From: Tricholoma matsutake
Lineage: Eukaryota; Basidiomycota; Agaricomycetes; Agaricales; Tricholomataceae
NCBI GenBank assembly: GCA_026075535.2
Contig: AP026549.1
Location: 5,208,001 to 5,272,000 of the forward strand
DNA: 64,000 nt
Direction of reading: 5' to 3'
The notes beneath the pieces are model-generated. The model saw only the letters and a list, made by a program, of their open reading frames with translations, was not told the DNA's origin and made no database searches. This document shows positions 34,276-46,578 of the stretch, piece by piece. The stretch's first letter is position 1. Each line of letters starts with the position of its first letter. Made by a program: the position numbers and the translations under genes.

Positions 34276-37200
34276 TCAGAGGTGGTACCTCTTCTTATAT
34301 GCCGTCAGGATCTCGGGGGCATTCTTCAGGTTTGATTTGTGTTCCCATGTGTTTTCGGATGTCGGGTAGTCAACCCATTTCATGAGGTAATGGCGTGTCT
34401 TGCCATGCTTCTTGTGTGCGATGATTGCTTCCACCTCATATTCATTTTCTCCTTCCACAAGGTCAGGTGGTGGAGTCAGGAAGTTTTGCCCATGAGTGTC
34501 ATTCTCATGGTATCACATGAGTAAAGCTGCATGGAATACCGGGTGGATCTTCCATCTCAGCGGCAGTTTCAACCGGTATGTTGTTCTTGACAAGGTGTCT
34601 TCAATCATGAAGGGCCCTTCACATTTTGGCGCCAATTTTCTTGTTGGGTAGCCAATCTTCAGGTTCTTGGAGTTGAGCCATACTTGCTCTCCAACCTTGA
34701 ATGGTTCATATCGCCCTTTTGTTCAGGCGGCCATAGCCTGGCCAGTTTGTGTGCAGCAAGAGCTTCCCTTCTCGCAGAGAGAAGTTCTTGGATTCTCTGT
34801 TTGGCAGCTGGCACATTTGTCTTTTTGTAAGGGGTGGGGATAGTGCATGGTTGATATCCCATCATCAAGTAAAACAGCGAGTGTTTTACTGCGGAGTGTG
34901 TCTTCTGGTTATGCGCAAATTCTGCTGTTGGGAGATAATGCTCCCAATCTTCTGGTTTGTTCAAACAGAACATGCAGAGGTAAACCTCTAGCTCTTGGTT
35001 TACTCGCTCCATTTCTCCGTCGGTCTGGGGGTGATAGGCAGTGCTCATGGATAGCTTGATCCCAAGCAATCGTCCAAGTTCTTGGAAGAGTTTGGATGCA
35101 AATTGAGGGTCTCTGTCTGAGATGATTCTTCCGGGGAGTCCAAATCTTGTGTATACATGGTGCAGGTAAAGGTCTGTGCCGCCAAGTGTGTCGATCATCT
35201 TTGCGCAAGGGATAAAAATTACCCCCTTCGTAAGACCATGGTCTACCACAAACATGATTGAGTCAAATCCATTTATTATGGGCAAGCCCGTAATAAAATC
35301 TGTTGTTACCAGCTCGAATGGTCTGCTGGCATCAGATGATATCGGTGTCGGTGGTGGGGTCATCAGGTGTGTGTTGATCTTCATTTGCTGGCATTTTGCG
35401 CAGCCTTCAACATACTTCTTTATGAAGTTGGCCATTCCTGGCCACCAGTAGTCTCGTCGGATCAGTTTGATTGTCTGCCATTGTCCAGGGTGCCCTGTCA
35501 TGATGCTATCATGGTATTTCCATATGATCGCTCAGCGGAGGGTTTTGTCCTATGGCATGTAGCATCTGTCTTTGAAAAAGAGCAGGCCGTCTTTGAATTT
35601 CCAGTCCTCCAATGCAGATTTGATTGGGGGAGTTCCATTGTTCTTCAGGGCTCATAAAGCATCATTTACGAGGTCGTCCTTCATTATTGCTGAGACCAGG
35701 GCTCCTTGGAGCTCAGCATCAATCATTTTCATGAATAGTTCATCAGCGAGGATGGTCTTGTCCTCGTTATCAGTGTCTTCTTCAGCTATGTGATCTGCTC
35801 TCCTCGATAGGGCATCAGATTGTACCATCTGTGATCCTGGTACATGTTGTAGCTTCAGGTTGAATTGTGACAGGTAGATGCTCCATCTAGCCTGTCATCG
35901 GTTCAGTTTCTGTGCCTGATGGAAGTATGTCAGGTTCTTGTGATTGGATAGTACCGTCACAGGGAATGGTGTCCCCTGTAGGTAGTGTCTCCATGTTTCC
36001 AGTGCTCGGATTACTCCCAGTAGTTCCCTGTCATATATCTCATAATTTCTTTCTGCTTCGTTGAAAGAATGCAAGATGTATCCACATGGGTGCCAGTCTC
36101 CATTGGTGTCCTGTTGTCTGAGTACTGCGCCTGTCGCAAATTTCGAGGCATCAGATTCCACCACAAATGGTTTCATTGCATCTGGCATCAGCAGTACTGG
36201 GGCTTTGTTGAACTTCCTTTTTAGCGCATCAAACAACTGCTGGCAGTCGTTTGTCCATTTGAATTTCTGGTTCTTCTTTGTCAAATTGTTCAGCGGTCTG
36301 GCCAGATCCATGAAGTGTCCGATGAATCATTGATAGAAGTTTCTGAATCCTAGGAAGGATCTTACATCCTTCACTGTCTTTGGCATGGGCCAGTCCTTGA
36401 TCCCAGCCAGCTTTGTGTTGTCCATTGCAAATTTGTTGGGCCTAATGATCATGCCCAAGAAATTGACTTCTTGCACATTGAACTTGCACTTCTCTATTTT
36501 CAGGTAGAGATCACATTGTCATAGTTGTTCGAGGACCCTTTCTGTCCTTATCCAGTGTTCTTCTTCCATCTTCGAGAAGATCAGGATGTCGTCCATGTAG
36601 ATGACAAGCCATCCTTCATCTAACATGTCTCGGAAGAGATTGTTCATCATGGCCTGGAATGTTGCTGGTGAGTTGCACAGCCCAAAGAACATCACCACTG
36701 GCTCAAATAGCCCTCAGTTAGTCTTGAATGCTGCCTTCCACTTGTCTCCTTTCTTTATCCATACATTATGATATCCCCATCAAATATCAAGCTTTGTGAA
36801 AAATCTTGCTCCCTTCAGCTTGTCCAAGAGGTCTCCAATCAGTGGCAGGGGGTAGTTGTTCCAGATTGTTCCTTTGTTCAGATAGTGATAGTCTTGGCAA
36901 GGTCGCAGAGCATCAGAGTCCTTCTTCGACATGAAGAAGAATGGGGATGCCATGGGCAATTTTGACGGTCGGATGTATCCTTTTTCCAGGTTTTTGTTGA
37001 GAAACTCATTGAGTTTCTCTTGTTCTTTTGGTGTCAGTGGGTAGACTTTGCAATCCTTTGGTACAAAGCCTTCCTTCAAGTCGATCACATGATCCCATGG
37101 TCTTGATTCCAGGAATTGTTCAGATGCGGCCTTTTCGAATACCTGTCTGTATTTCTGGTATTCTGGTGGCAGTAAGTCATCCAGGGTCTGTTTGCTGGCC

Positions 37201-38613
37201 TCCCTCCCCTCATCTTGCTCATGTGTGAGTTGCTGGGAAATGGATGTCTTTGCTCTGATCCATGCGCTCTTTGAGAATGTATATTGTGGGGAGTCCTTGG
37301 CTTTTGTAATCCTGGAGATCGTGTTTGTTTTCCATATGTACATATGGGTCAGTCCTCGGTGTTCCTTGGTCAGGGGTGGTTCTTCTGGCGGTTCAAATAT
37401 GCCAATGACCAGTTCTCCTCGTATGTATGCAATCAGGAGGTCTGTCGCATCTTGTTTGTGGGTTTCTCCTGTTGCTCGTATTTCTATGCCAGTATCCGCC
37501 AGTAGTTCCTCATCAGGTACTTCTTCAACCTTCACTTGAGGGGGGGTCTCCCTAGGCATAGGTACTTCGGTGTTGATGGTACCATGATCTGGGGTCCTAT
37601 AATCATGGGTCGGGGTAGTCCTTTGTTGAGGGTTATTTGTCCTGTTTTGTGGTGTCGTTTTCACATTCCTTTTGCTGGTGCTTCCCTCCCCTGTGGAGGT
37701 TAGCAATTCCTTCATCTTTTGCACGATTTGTCGTGTCCTGTCACATTCGTTGCTTTTGCCCTTCTCCAGTTGTTCTTTCTTCTGGTTTTCTTGGGTCTTG
37801 GCGACAGCACGTCTTGCTGCTTCGAGGTTCCTACCTTCTTTAGGAGTGTCCTTGGTCCTGGTCCTTGCGACGGCTTTCTGGACTGAATTCAGCTCCTTTG
37901 CTTTCTTCTCAGAAAGCCTTTCCTTTGTTTTTGCCACAGCCAGTTGGGCTCGGGCAAGGTTTCTCTCCTTCTCTTTGGAGAGTCTTTCTCTGGTTTTTGC
38001 CACAGCCAATCTGGCTTGGGCAAGGCTCCTCTCTTTCTCTTCAGAGAGCCTCTGTCTTGTCTTGGCTACAATGTGTCGAATTCATGCCATTCTGTCATTG
38101 GGTGCTTCCCTTTCAGTGTCGACCCTGGGGAGTTTTAGGGTGTTTGGGAGGGCCCATTCAGCTCTTCTTGTCTTCTCCAAGATTTGTTGGATCTGAGCCC
38201 ATCGTTCTTCATCTCGGAACTCAAAGGTTCCCTTCTTCCAGTCAATGATCGGGTTTATCTCCTGCAGCCATGGCAGGCCCAGGATTACCGATTCTTTGCC
38301 TAGTCTGGTGACTAGGTATTCCATTGGGTAGCTCCCTCCCTTTCACACATCTGGTGATCATTCCCTGCCTATTCAGGGTTCCGTCTACATTTGTGGCCCA
38401 GATGGTGTGGCCTAAGGGATATGTCTTGATCCCTTCTCGTTTGACAAATTTCGAGTCGATAAAGACTCCTCCTGCTCCAGAGTCGAGGAGCACATTTGTT
38501 GTGGCATCTTTCCCGTTGTCTGACTCAGCTACCCAAATAGACAGGCACATAGATTGTCTATTCATGGTAGCTAAGAGTACAGACCCTAGGGAGACTACAG
38601 CAGTGACTGGCAT
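34276..38613 (-). pseudogene. Chromovirus pol: protease, RT, RNase H, integrase, chromodomain
   Basis: Protease has VLLDSGAGGVFID (near 38480). A Lys/Arg/Glu-rich linker with repeats of AVAKTRERLS lies at about 38070-37780. RT has RPCQDYHYLN, the active site VIYMDDILIF and [10 protein letters not shown]. RNase H has [14 protein letters not shown] and [11 protein letters not shown]. Integrase has TGHPGQWQTI, YWWPGMANF, DFITGLP, ISDRDPQFAS and AYHPQTDGEMERVNQELE. The chromodomain (34458-34276) has RHYLMKWVDYPTSENTWEH. TGA codons stand where arginine is usual in LDIxWGYHN, KTNxGLFEP, LEQLxQCDLYL, NFYQxFIGHF and LNRxQARW. These account for most of the fragmentation. Confidence 0.92.
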
Positions 38614-38644
38614 TGTATCAGGCCACTATTCTAAAAACCCGATT

Positions 38645-39680
38645 CCTCCATGAGGTTGAGGGCTTGTTCTTTCTCTTCTTCATCTAGTTCATCCAGCATC
38701 ATGCAGATCTTCTGGTAGGCATCCACCCCAGTCTTTTTCTGGGTGAAGCAATTTTGGTAAGGAGGGGGTGCTGATCCCGTCTGGATGGGGCTCTTCCCAT
38801 CCTTGTGGTTGGACGATCAGTGTCCTGGTTGGTGACAGATGAAACACAATCCCTTTTGGAGGTGTTCCACACGTTCTTGGTTTGTCAGTTGGTTGATGTC
38901 AAGAGAGGGCTGTCCTTTCTTCATCATTTCTTTTGTCTGTTGGTTCTGCCTGGTCTTTCCCAGGATTGCCATGGCCCATTTCCATTGGCCTTCATATTTC
39001 GAAGCTGCCTTTATCCAGCCTTCGAGAGTGTTGGGTACTGTCTCCATTGTGTGTACCCTCTTCAGTAATTTGGGGTGCAGTCCGTCCATGAAGTACTCGA
39101 TCATGGCTGCATCTTCAGTGATTCCCGTCCTGTCTTTCAGGATGCGGAAGTTCGCCACATATTCTTCGAGGTTCCCTGAACCTTGTTTGAGATTCTTAAT
39201 CTCTGTCTTTCCTGTTTCAGCATCGTCAATTGGTGAGAAGGCCTCTAGGACCTTCTGTCTGAAGTCTGCGTATTCTCTGAGTCCCTCAGATTGGTGTTGG
39301 TTGACAAATGCCTGTGCCCAGGCAGCTGCTGTCCCTCCATTCATGAAGGACAGTGTGAAGATGATCTTCTTGTTGTTCATGTCATAGACCTGGTCGTTGA
39401 TTTGCAGGTACAGGTCTATCTCCTGCAGGAACTTGGCAGTCTTGGTCCGCTCTCCTGAGAAGTCTGTGGGTGATCGGATTCAAATGTCCTTCATGGACGT
39501 TATCGGTGTGGTTGTGGTGGGTTTGGACATCTTGCTATAGAGGTCGTTGGTTTCATCTGTTAGGAAGCGGGTGGATGTTTTGGGTGGGGGTTTGTGTGGT
39601 TGTTCAAAGTCTTCGTCGGTGAGGAAATCTCCTCTTTGTCTGTCAGTTGATCTGTAGAACCAATGCTGTGCTGGGGTCAA
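38645..39680 (-). pseudogene. Chromovirus gag of the 8-kb element
   Basis: Gypsy-type gag on the minus strand with FTLSFMNGGTAAAWAQAF, FRQKVLEAFSP, LKQGSGNLEEYVANF and a zinc-knuckle start CFICHQPGH. A TGA follows the knuckle His where the frame otherwise continues to about 38645, close to the protease start. Another in-frame stop separates the first 66 codons (39680-39480). Confidence 0.85.
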
Positions 39681-39846
39681 GTAACGGACTAGTCTTCCAT
39701 TGTATCAGTACCAAGATGAACCTGGCTGTGGTTCTGCTTCTCTTGGTGGTCAGTCTGGGGTTTGTCTAGACCCAGGTTGCTGTGGTGTGTATCAAGATGT
39801 ATTGCCTACACCTAGGTAGGTGGGCTAGCAGATAGTTTAGATCTTA

Positions 39847-40441
39847 TGTTAAGGGCGAAGCCTCAACCACTTGATCTAGTTGTTGTAGTTTGACAAGGTG
39901 CTTCCTCGACAAGTTGTTTGGCACTAGTCTTACTCAGAGCATCTGATGTAAGATGGGTAGTACACTATAGCAGGCCTTCTGCGTAGAGTCATTCAGGTTC
40001 ACACACTAAGGGGCTTCCTTAGTGGTTTTGAGTAAGTTTACGAGTTTGCAAGCTAAGGCTGTAGATTGCCTAGATCTAAACTAAGGACATCCCTACTACA
40101 AGTTGCAGTACTTATACTAGAAGGGAGGTCCCTATTGTCCAATCAGAAAGGTAGATGTGTATCAAGTAACAATAGAAACAATAGGCCTCATGCCTTGCAT
40201 GAGGCGTCCGATGTCATGGAGTGCTGCCACACAGCATGTATGGGTGTGGGTTCAGGTGCATGGAGTCACCATGCGTCAAGCGTGCCTTCCACAGGAAGGG
40301 GATCGAATGCATGCTGTTGGCATGCATTGTAGGTTTGTCTGGTGTCAAGGCATGCCACAGGCATGAGTAGAGGGGTGCCTCCTGTCTGGAGGGGATCATT
40401 GGGTGCGTCAGGTTCCATGAGTTACAAGGAAAATTGTAACA
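39847..40441 (-). repeat. 5' LTR of the 8-kb chromovirus
   Basis: This 595-bp LTR pairs with 32443-33096. The flanking ACAGG at 40442-40446 matches 32438-32442. The region just inside (39790-39846) contains no obvious TGG-initial primer site. Confidence 0.9.
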
Positions 40442-41400
40442 ACAGGCATCAAATGTATCAAATTATAAAGTACTTCATCAACCAGGAACATGAAATGCTC
40501 CTCCCCCACATTCAACTGATCATTTCTTCCACCACTCCCCTTGCCTTTTTTCCTCTTGTCTTTATTCTTGTCCCTCTTTTTCTTCTAGCAATCCTTTGTG
40601 TGGTGTCTGTATTTTCCACAATTATAACATTTATTTCCTGGAAATTTGCAGCATTTACTTGTCCAGTGCCCAGGTTCCTTTCAATATGATTTTGTGCTGT
40701 CTTTGTGATCCTTAATGTGAGCTTCCAGGGATTTACTAGTAGCCAACTAGGTATTAACCAGGTTAGTGCTACCATTTCCATTATTCCTGTTATTATTTCA
40801 ACTGGCCCATATCTTGAATTCCTCCCTTATACCAATAAATTGATCAGAGGACATACAGCATTTAGGATCTGGATCATTGGGGTCATTGGGATTCCCATTA
40901 TAGGGGTCCACAAAAGTCTGCCAACTGGGGGGTAAAGACACTGAAATGGTGGACTTGAATTGTGTATCCAAAACATGGAATTCCAGGTTAGGGAATTGGT
41001 TAATGTGGACATGGAGGGACTTCATCGTATCAAGGTGCTTCAAGAGGTCCCCTCCATCATATGCTCTGGTCTCATGTAATTGAGCTAGTATGTATGTGAC
41101 TGTTTGATGCACCATATTCTCATGAGTTGCCAAAAGCATGCAGTACATTTTGTGTGTAGTATCCTTTGAGCCAACATGATTCATTTGAGTGGAGGTTATG
41201 TTCTGGATTATAACCTGCTGTGCCCAAGTGTCATTCTTATCCCAGTTATGTGTGCCAACAGGATTATTAGGTTGTCCTACATCTCTAGTAATATATCTGG
41301 TGATATCACAATTGATAAAAACTCTCTGCATTCTTTCCTTTCATTCTTGCCAGTTTGTATCCATTAAATGATAGTGGTCAGACAATTTACTGACATTCAA
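40442..41400 (-). pseudogene. Copia gag remnant (5' part of the split Copia)
   Basis: A 177-codon frame at 41331-40798 has UBN2-type Copia gag features (DTTHKMYCMLLATHEN, YILAQLHETRAYDGGDLLKH, FPNLEFHVLD, SLPPSWQTFVDPYNG). Farther on, near 40620-40590, a knuckle CYNCGKYRHHTKDC is followed by a Lys-rich tail. It is the 5' continuation of the pol remnant at 29871-32442; the chromovirus inserted just after the knuckle region. Confidence 0.82.
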
Positions 41401-41565
41401 ATATTCTTTGGTGTAAGCATGGGCTTACATCATATTGACACCTATTTGTATTTGGACCTTATAAACTATGACACATATATGCTTATCTCCATTCTTCCTT
41501 TCCCCCATACTGTTCCCTTAATACTTTGCTTGTTATAACGTCTCTCGCTTCTAATTACACACTGT

Positions 41566-41730
41566 TGGCTTGTTATTTTGCATAATTGGCAGTGAGTGTT
41601 CAGTTTCCTTTTCCTCTCCTTCTCCTTTAGTGGAAACCTATCCCTTTTACAGGGGATAGGAAACACTAAAGGAGAAGGAGAGGAAAAGGAAACTGAACAC
41701 TCACTGCCAATTACGCAAAATAACAAGCCA
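41566..41730. repeat. 165-bp near-perfect palindrome at an LTR junction
   Basis: Arms 41566-41632 and 41664-41730 are reverse complements over 67 bases with about one mismatch (GCATAA/TTACGC). The 31-base loop itself contains CCTATCCC...GGGGATAGG. The right arm and beyond match LTR sequence at 46080-46180 of the same element family, so the palindrome joins two inverted LTR pieces. Confidence 0.9.
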
Positions 41731-41739
41731 AGTTCAGCA

Positions 41740-44456
41740 TTTTATTTGTGCATTTACTAGCACCATCAGTTTGAGGATGATACACAGTTGACATTTTCAG
41801 GTGCACGCCCATCAACACGTGCAAAGCTTTCCAAAATTTGGACATGAACAGCTTGTCACAGTCAGAGATCAGCTCAAGAGGCAAACCATTCTCGCAATAC
41901 CACTCATTGGAAAAAATCAGAGCAAGTTTTGGTGCTGTGATATTGGTCCTTGTAGGGATAAGGTGTACATCAGACCCAAGTCTGTCAGTCACCATCAAAA
42001 TGCAGTTGAATCCAGCATCTTCCAGCAGGGGGCCCACAAAGTCAAGGCACACAGAGTCACCCCTAGACTCAGGGATCAGAAGTGGGTGGAGAGGGCCCTT
42101 TGCCTTAGCAGTGCTGCCCTTGTTGCATTGGCATTCTGTGCAAGCAGGTACATATGCTGTCTCTAAATGCTGTTGCATATTAGGCCAATAATAACAATGT
42201 CTTATAGTAGCATATGACTTATCCGCGCCGAAATGGCCAAGCAAATTGTGAGCTAGCTGAAAGAGGTCCTCACACAGAGTGCCATATCTAGGAACAACTA
42301 GGTGGTCTCCCAAGTACCACAGATCATTTATCAAGTGAGCTGTAGGCATTCCTGACGAGGACACAACTAGCTTTTGGCAGAACTCATCATGTTTGTAACC
42401 CTCGTGTACATCTGCTAGGAAGGACTCATCAGCTGAAACTGAAAGGACAGCTCCACAAATGTTTGCAGGACTCTGCCAGCATTCCCAATGTAGTGGGGAG
42501 TCCATGATGTCAACATCATTGTGTTGTTCATCCACTGTGTCAGCAGGCAGATGGGACAAGGCATCAGCAACGGTGTTATCCTTGATGTAACAAATGTTCA
42601 TGTCGAACTGTGACAGGTGTTCCATCCACCTGGCCTGTCTTCTGGATAGGTCTTTTTGAGTATCAAAATTTTTGAGTGTCCAGTGGTCTGTGTACAAGAA
42701 TTGAGAGCCGAGAAGATCCAAGTGCCATTCTTTCAAGACACAGACAATTGCCAGCATTTCTTTTTCATGGACAGGGTAATTCTTTTGTGTATCCTTTAGC
42801 TGCATGGAATCAAAGGCTACCAGTTGAGCCATCTCCCAGGATGGTCCCCAACTCAATACAGTGCCAGTCCTCCAATTGCTTGCATCGCAAGTCACAAAAA
42901 TTTTGTTGTTTCCAGGTGATGTATGGTCAATTACCATCAGGCATTCCTGGCTTACTACCAGTGCCTTTATGGCATAAAACTCAGCCTGATGTTCCGCTCC
43001 CCAGAGTGGGAAATTCTTTTCGCACTCCTTAGTGGTCAATGGAGTCAAGAGTGCTGTGTGGTCTGCAAGGTGTGGGAGGAAGGCAGTGATATATCTCACC
43101 AGCCCCAAAAAACTGTGGACATCCGTCATGCACTTGGGAATCAGCCAGTTAAGGATTTTCTCTACCTTTGAAGAGCACACTTCAATACCTGCTTGTGAGA
43201 TGCGGTGCCCCAGGAATATTAATTCTGTTAGATAGAATTGTGATTTTTTTGGGTTGCAGTAAAGGCGACATTCATGCAGAGCATTCATATAAGCTCGATA
43301 TGTTTGGTATGCTCTTCAAGTGAGTCCAACCAGATAACTATGTCATCCAGATAAATATGAGTGAAGACTCCTAGGTAACATTGTAAGGCACTGATCACCC
43401 AGCACTGGTAAACAGGAGGAGCATTCCAGAGACCTTGAGGCATGACTGTCCACTCATATAGTCCAAGAGGTGTAGTCACTGCAGTTAACCTGACGCTATC
43501 TGGGTCCATTTTGGTGTGAAAAAAACTATCTGTCATATCTAGCTTGCTCCAGATCTTGCCTCATCCAGCATCTGCCAAAATGTCATTGACACATGGCAGT
43601 GAATGAGAGTCTGTGACAGTGTTGCCATTCAATTGTTGGTAATCATTCACCCAATGAGGTAAGTCAGAGGGATCAGCTTTTGGTACAAGAAATGCCAGCA
43701 AAGCATGAGCTGAAGAAGAAGGTCGGATATACCCAGCATTCAAATGTTTCTGTATCAGAACACCCCAGGCTTCTCAGAATTTATGCAGACAAGAGTAATT
43801 TCTCATCGTAATTGTCTTGTTTGCATCTTTCAAGTTTATTTTACAGACTATGTCATCTGACATTTCATCAACATGAGGGATCAGTTTGAAGACATCAGTG
43901 TAAGTCTCCTTAATTTTGTTTCCCCATTGCTCAAGCACATTTTGTGCAGCCAACTGTTCAACACGTACCCTGACAGCAGCAATCACATTTATCTTGTGAA
44001 CAACTTCACATCTAGCATCTATCAGTGGTCTGCGAGATACACAAATAGCCTTTGGAAGTATTTTAATTCCTTCAATGTATTCTGAACATTTATTTTTGTA
44101 TCATGCAATTTTGTACTCATAACATGCAGTTTGAGATTAACAGTAGCGATAACAGGTGGTGTAGGGTGTAGTAAGTCAAAGTTACAGGCACTACCAATTA
44201 CAGTTTTGTTATGTGCATTGACCAGGATATTGTTATGAGAAAGGAAAGGTAAGCCCAAAATTATTGGATGGACAGTTGAGGTGCGATCAGGGTGCCGACA
44301 GTTCATGCTGAATAGTAATTTTTTGTCATGTAACTTGAGTTTAACCCAGTGGGTGAGAGCAACAGTGGTAGAGCCAGTTTTGCTATCGAAGAAGGCACCA
44401 GACATGGGAATTGCATAAGGTAACGGATGGGTTGTAAGATGCAGACGAGAGACCAA
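41740..44456 (-). pseudogene. Gypsy pol: protease to integrase core (minus half)
   Basis: Protease-like sequence (44456-44022) with LGLPFLSHNNILVNAHN. RT has GYIRPSSSAHALLAFLVPK, YLDDIVIW active site and FLGLVRYITAFLPHLADH. RNase H has VTCDASNWRTGTVLSWG. Integrase has the zinc domain (HNLLGHFGADKSY, YYWPNMQQ, CTECQCNKG), the core (DFVGPLLEDAGFNCILMVTD) and YHPQTDGASKCTNKMLN, where it is truncated at the palindrome. The 525-codon frame at 43288-41711 is uninterrupted, but frames are broken upstream. Confidence 0.9.
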
Positions 44457-44810
44457 GGACTTTTTTGATCAGAACTGTGGGGGAACTGTGATCAATGGTC
44501 GCCATAAACGATGCATGCAAACACATTAAATTACCCCTTCTCGCCATACCTCACGATGAGATGACAACAAACATTGGTGCAGTGAATGTCAATGCTGTGC
44601 CACCCCAACTGAACACCACACCACCTGCGCTTCCCATTGCAGCAGTGTTAGGGATGTCAATGTACCCTATCACTTTGATGTACCTGCCTGACAAGACCTC
44701 TATTCTGAGTGGTGGCAACAGCAATCTGTCTCGTGATTCTAATGATTTGGTGAGCACGCATGTCCCTTTCCTAAGCCCACATCTCATATGGGAATGCACT
44801 GTGGACAGCT

Positions 44811-45752
44811 ATGATGTTTCCATTTTTTCATGAGTGGTATTGCGAGAATGGTTTGCCCCTTGAGCTGATCTCTGACTGTGACAAGCTGTTCATGTCCAAA
44901 TTTTGGAAAGCTTTGCACGTGTTGATGGGTGTGCACCTGAAAATGTCAACCATGTACCATCCTCAAACTGATGGTGCTAGCAAACACACAAATAAAACAC
45001 TGAACCAGTGCATACGGTTCCACATTGAGCATAACCAAAAAGGATGGGTTTGAGCCTTGCCTATCATTCATATCCATATGATGAACTCTGTAAACACATC
45101 CACTGGATTCTCTGGTTTTCAAATCCGGATGGGTTGCAGTCCTCACATCATCCCTTCCCTGGTGCCTGGGACTTGTACAGAAACTGTGCCTGAAGATGTC
45201 ACTGCATGGCTTATCATCACGCAAATCAAGGAAGATGTCGCAGAAGCCAAAGATGCCTTGATGGGCACAAAAATTATGCAGGCATTTTTCACTAATAAAT
45301 CATAGGGACCAGAGGATGTGTACCTCATTGGTGACAAAGTGATGCTAGCTATGCTTCACCGCCACTGTGAATTTAAAGCTGGTGACAAGTCCAGGGTCGT
45401 GAAATTTTTCCCTCGGTGGGATGGACCATTTACAGTGACAAAGACCTTCCCAGAAACATCTTCTTACACTTTGCATTTGCCAAATTCTCCTACTGTGTTC
45501 CCAACTTACCATGCCTGCTTGCTGAAACAACATAATAAAAATGATGCTGACCTTTTTCCTTTGCGCGAGCTGGAACAACCAGGACCCATCATGATTAACA
45601 ATGGCCTGGAGAAATATCACATAGAAAAGATCATGGACAAACAAAAAAGGGGATGCAGCTATCAATACCTCGTTCACTGGTCAGGTTACTCCGAGTCCAA
45701 TGACTTATGGCTACCACAATGGGAGCTAGAAGACTGCGAAGCACTCGACTGA
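44811..45752 (+). pseudogene. Gypsy integrase end and chromodomain (plus half)
   Basis: Starts within integrase (EWYCENGLPLELISDCDKLF), continues through STMYHPQTDGASKHTNKTLN and, after frame changes, the 45318-45752 piece (GDKVMLAMLHRHCEFKAGDK) ends in a chromodomain with YLVHWSGYSESNDLWLPQWE. It supplies the part missing from the minus half at 41740-44456. Confidence 0.85.
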
Positions 45753-45908
45753 TGGAAGGGGGCAGAGGAAACATGGTAGCTTTTTCCCACTGGGTTTTTT
45801 AATGCACCCGTTGTTTGGTTGATGTGGTGTTTGACTTATTATTTTTGGCCTGGTTACTTACTGCTCTTCTCAGTTGCTCCCCCATACATTTCTTTAAGAT
45901 TGGGAGGG

Positions 45909-46260
45909 TGTAAGCATGGGCTTACATCATATTGACACCTATTTGTATTCTAGGGCATATCCTTCCAGTTCAAGGGTGAAAGAGCAAGGAAACACAGCTG
46001 ATGCTCCATGTGATACACCTGCTTGTGGTAATGAACCCACAGCAGAACCCCACAAATTTATTGCACTAATCTGAACCAATGGAAACCTATCCCTTTTACA
46101 GGGGATAGGAAACACTAAAGGAGAAGGAGAGGAAAAGGAAACTGAACACTCACTGCCAATTACACAAAATAACAAGCCAACAGTGTGTAATTAGAAGTGA
46201 GAGACATTATAACAAGCAAAGTATTAAGGGAACAGTATGGGGGAAAGGAAGAATGGAGCA
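45909..46260 (+). repeat. LTR or LTR fragment of the rearranged Gypsy
   Basis: Begins TGTAAGCATGGGCTTAC right after a purine tract and shares with 41413-41731 both its first 42 bases and an internal block (CACTAAAGGAGAAGGAGAGG). The 3' limit is uncertain because similarity to the inverted left copy ends near GGAAGAATGGAG at 46256. Confidence 0.65.
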
Positions 46261-46578
46261 AAGCCTTCATTTGTAGCATATATATTCTGTCTGATATAAT
46301 CAACTAGTTGTTGATTATACTGCCTTTTAGTCAAAGGGTAAGTTGTAACTTGCTTCTTGGACAGAGCTGACCTCACTTACATAATCAACAACTAGGGTTG
46401 GCAGTTCAATCCTGGGTCCTGGCACTTCACCAGGCTGGGTTGAATGGGAGCCAGTTCCAAGGTTTGCCCTTGGGGCAGGAATATATGTGGTTCACAATTT
46501 CAGGCTACACCAGGGAAAGCCTCAGGCACTGTGAAGGAGCTCTGAGGTGGTGTAAAGGTTCTTGAAAGGTTGTGTGAG

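Larger units (their letters stand above)
32443..40441 (-). mobile_element. Ty3/Gypsy chromovirus with an extra 3' ORF
   Basis: An 8.0 kb minus-strand element with LTRs at 39847-40441 (5') and 32443-33096 (3'), flanked on both sides by the 5-bp duplication ACAGG (32438-32442 and 40442-40446). On the minus strand the LTR starts TGTTAC and ends CTTAACA. Gene order is gag, protease, a repeat-rich linker, RT, RNase H, integrase and chromodomain, followed by an additional ORF. It inserted into the Copia element now lying on either side. Many in-frame stops, mostly TGA, inactivate it. Confidence 0.93.
41413..46260. mobile_element. Rearranged Gypsy element: two inverted halves
   Basis: A minus-strand half (44456 to 41740: protease, RT, RNase H, integrase core) and a plus-strand half (about 44820-45752: integrase end and chromodomain) belong to the same Gypsy family. 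They overlap by about 60 residues of integrase (WYCENGLPLELISDCDKLF in both). The minus half stops inside integrase and runs into an LTR hairpin at 41566-41730. The plus half ends in a purine tract, GATTGGGAGGG, directly before an LTR start TGTAAGCATGGGCTTAC at 45909. One inversion within or between copies would explain the layout. Confidence 0.75.

Noticed and set aside
41566..41730. Rho-independent terminator
   Set aside because: Arms of 67 bases at an LTR junction in a fungal genome; transcription terminators of this type are bacterial.
46390..46440. tRNA-like T-arm sequence (GTTCAATCC with CCTGGCA nearby)
   Set aside because: No acceptor stem, D-arm or anticodon arm could be folded upstream; possible SINE or chance.
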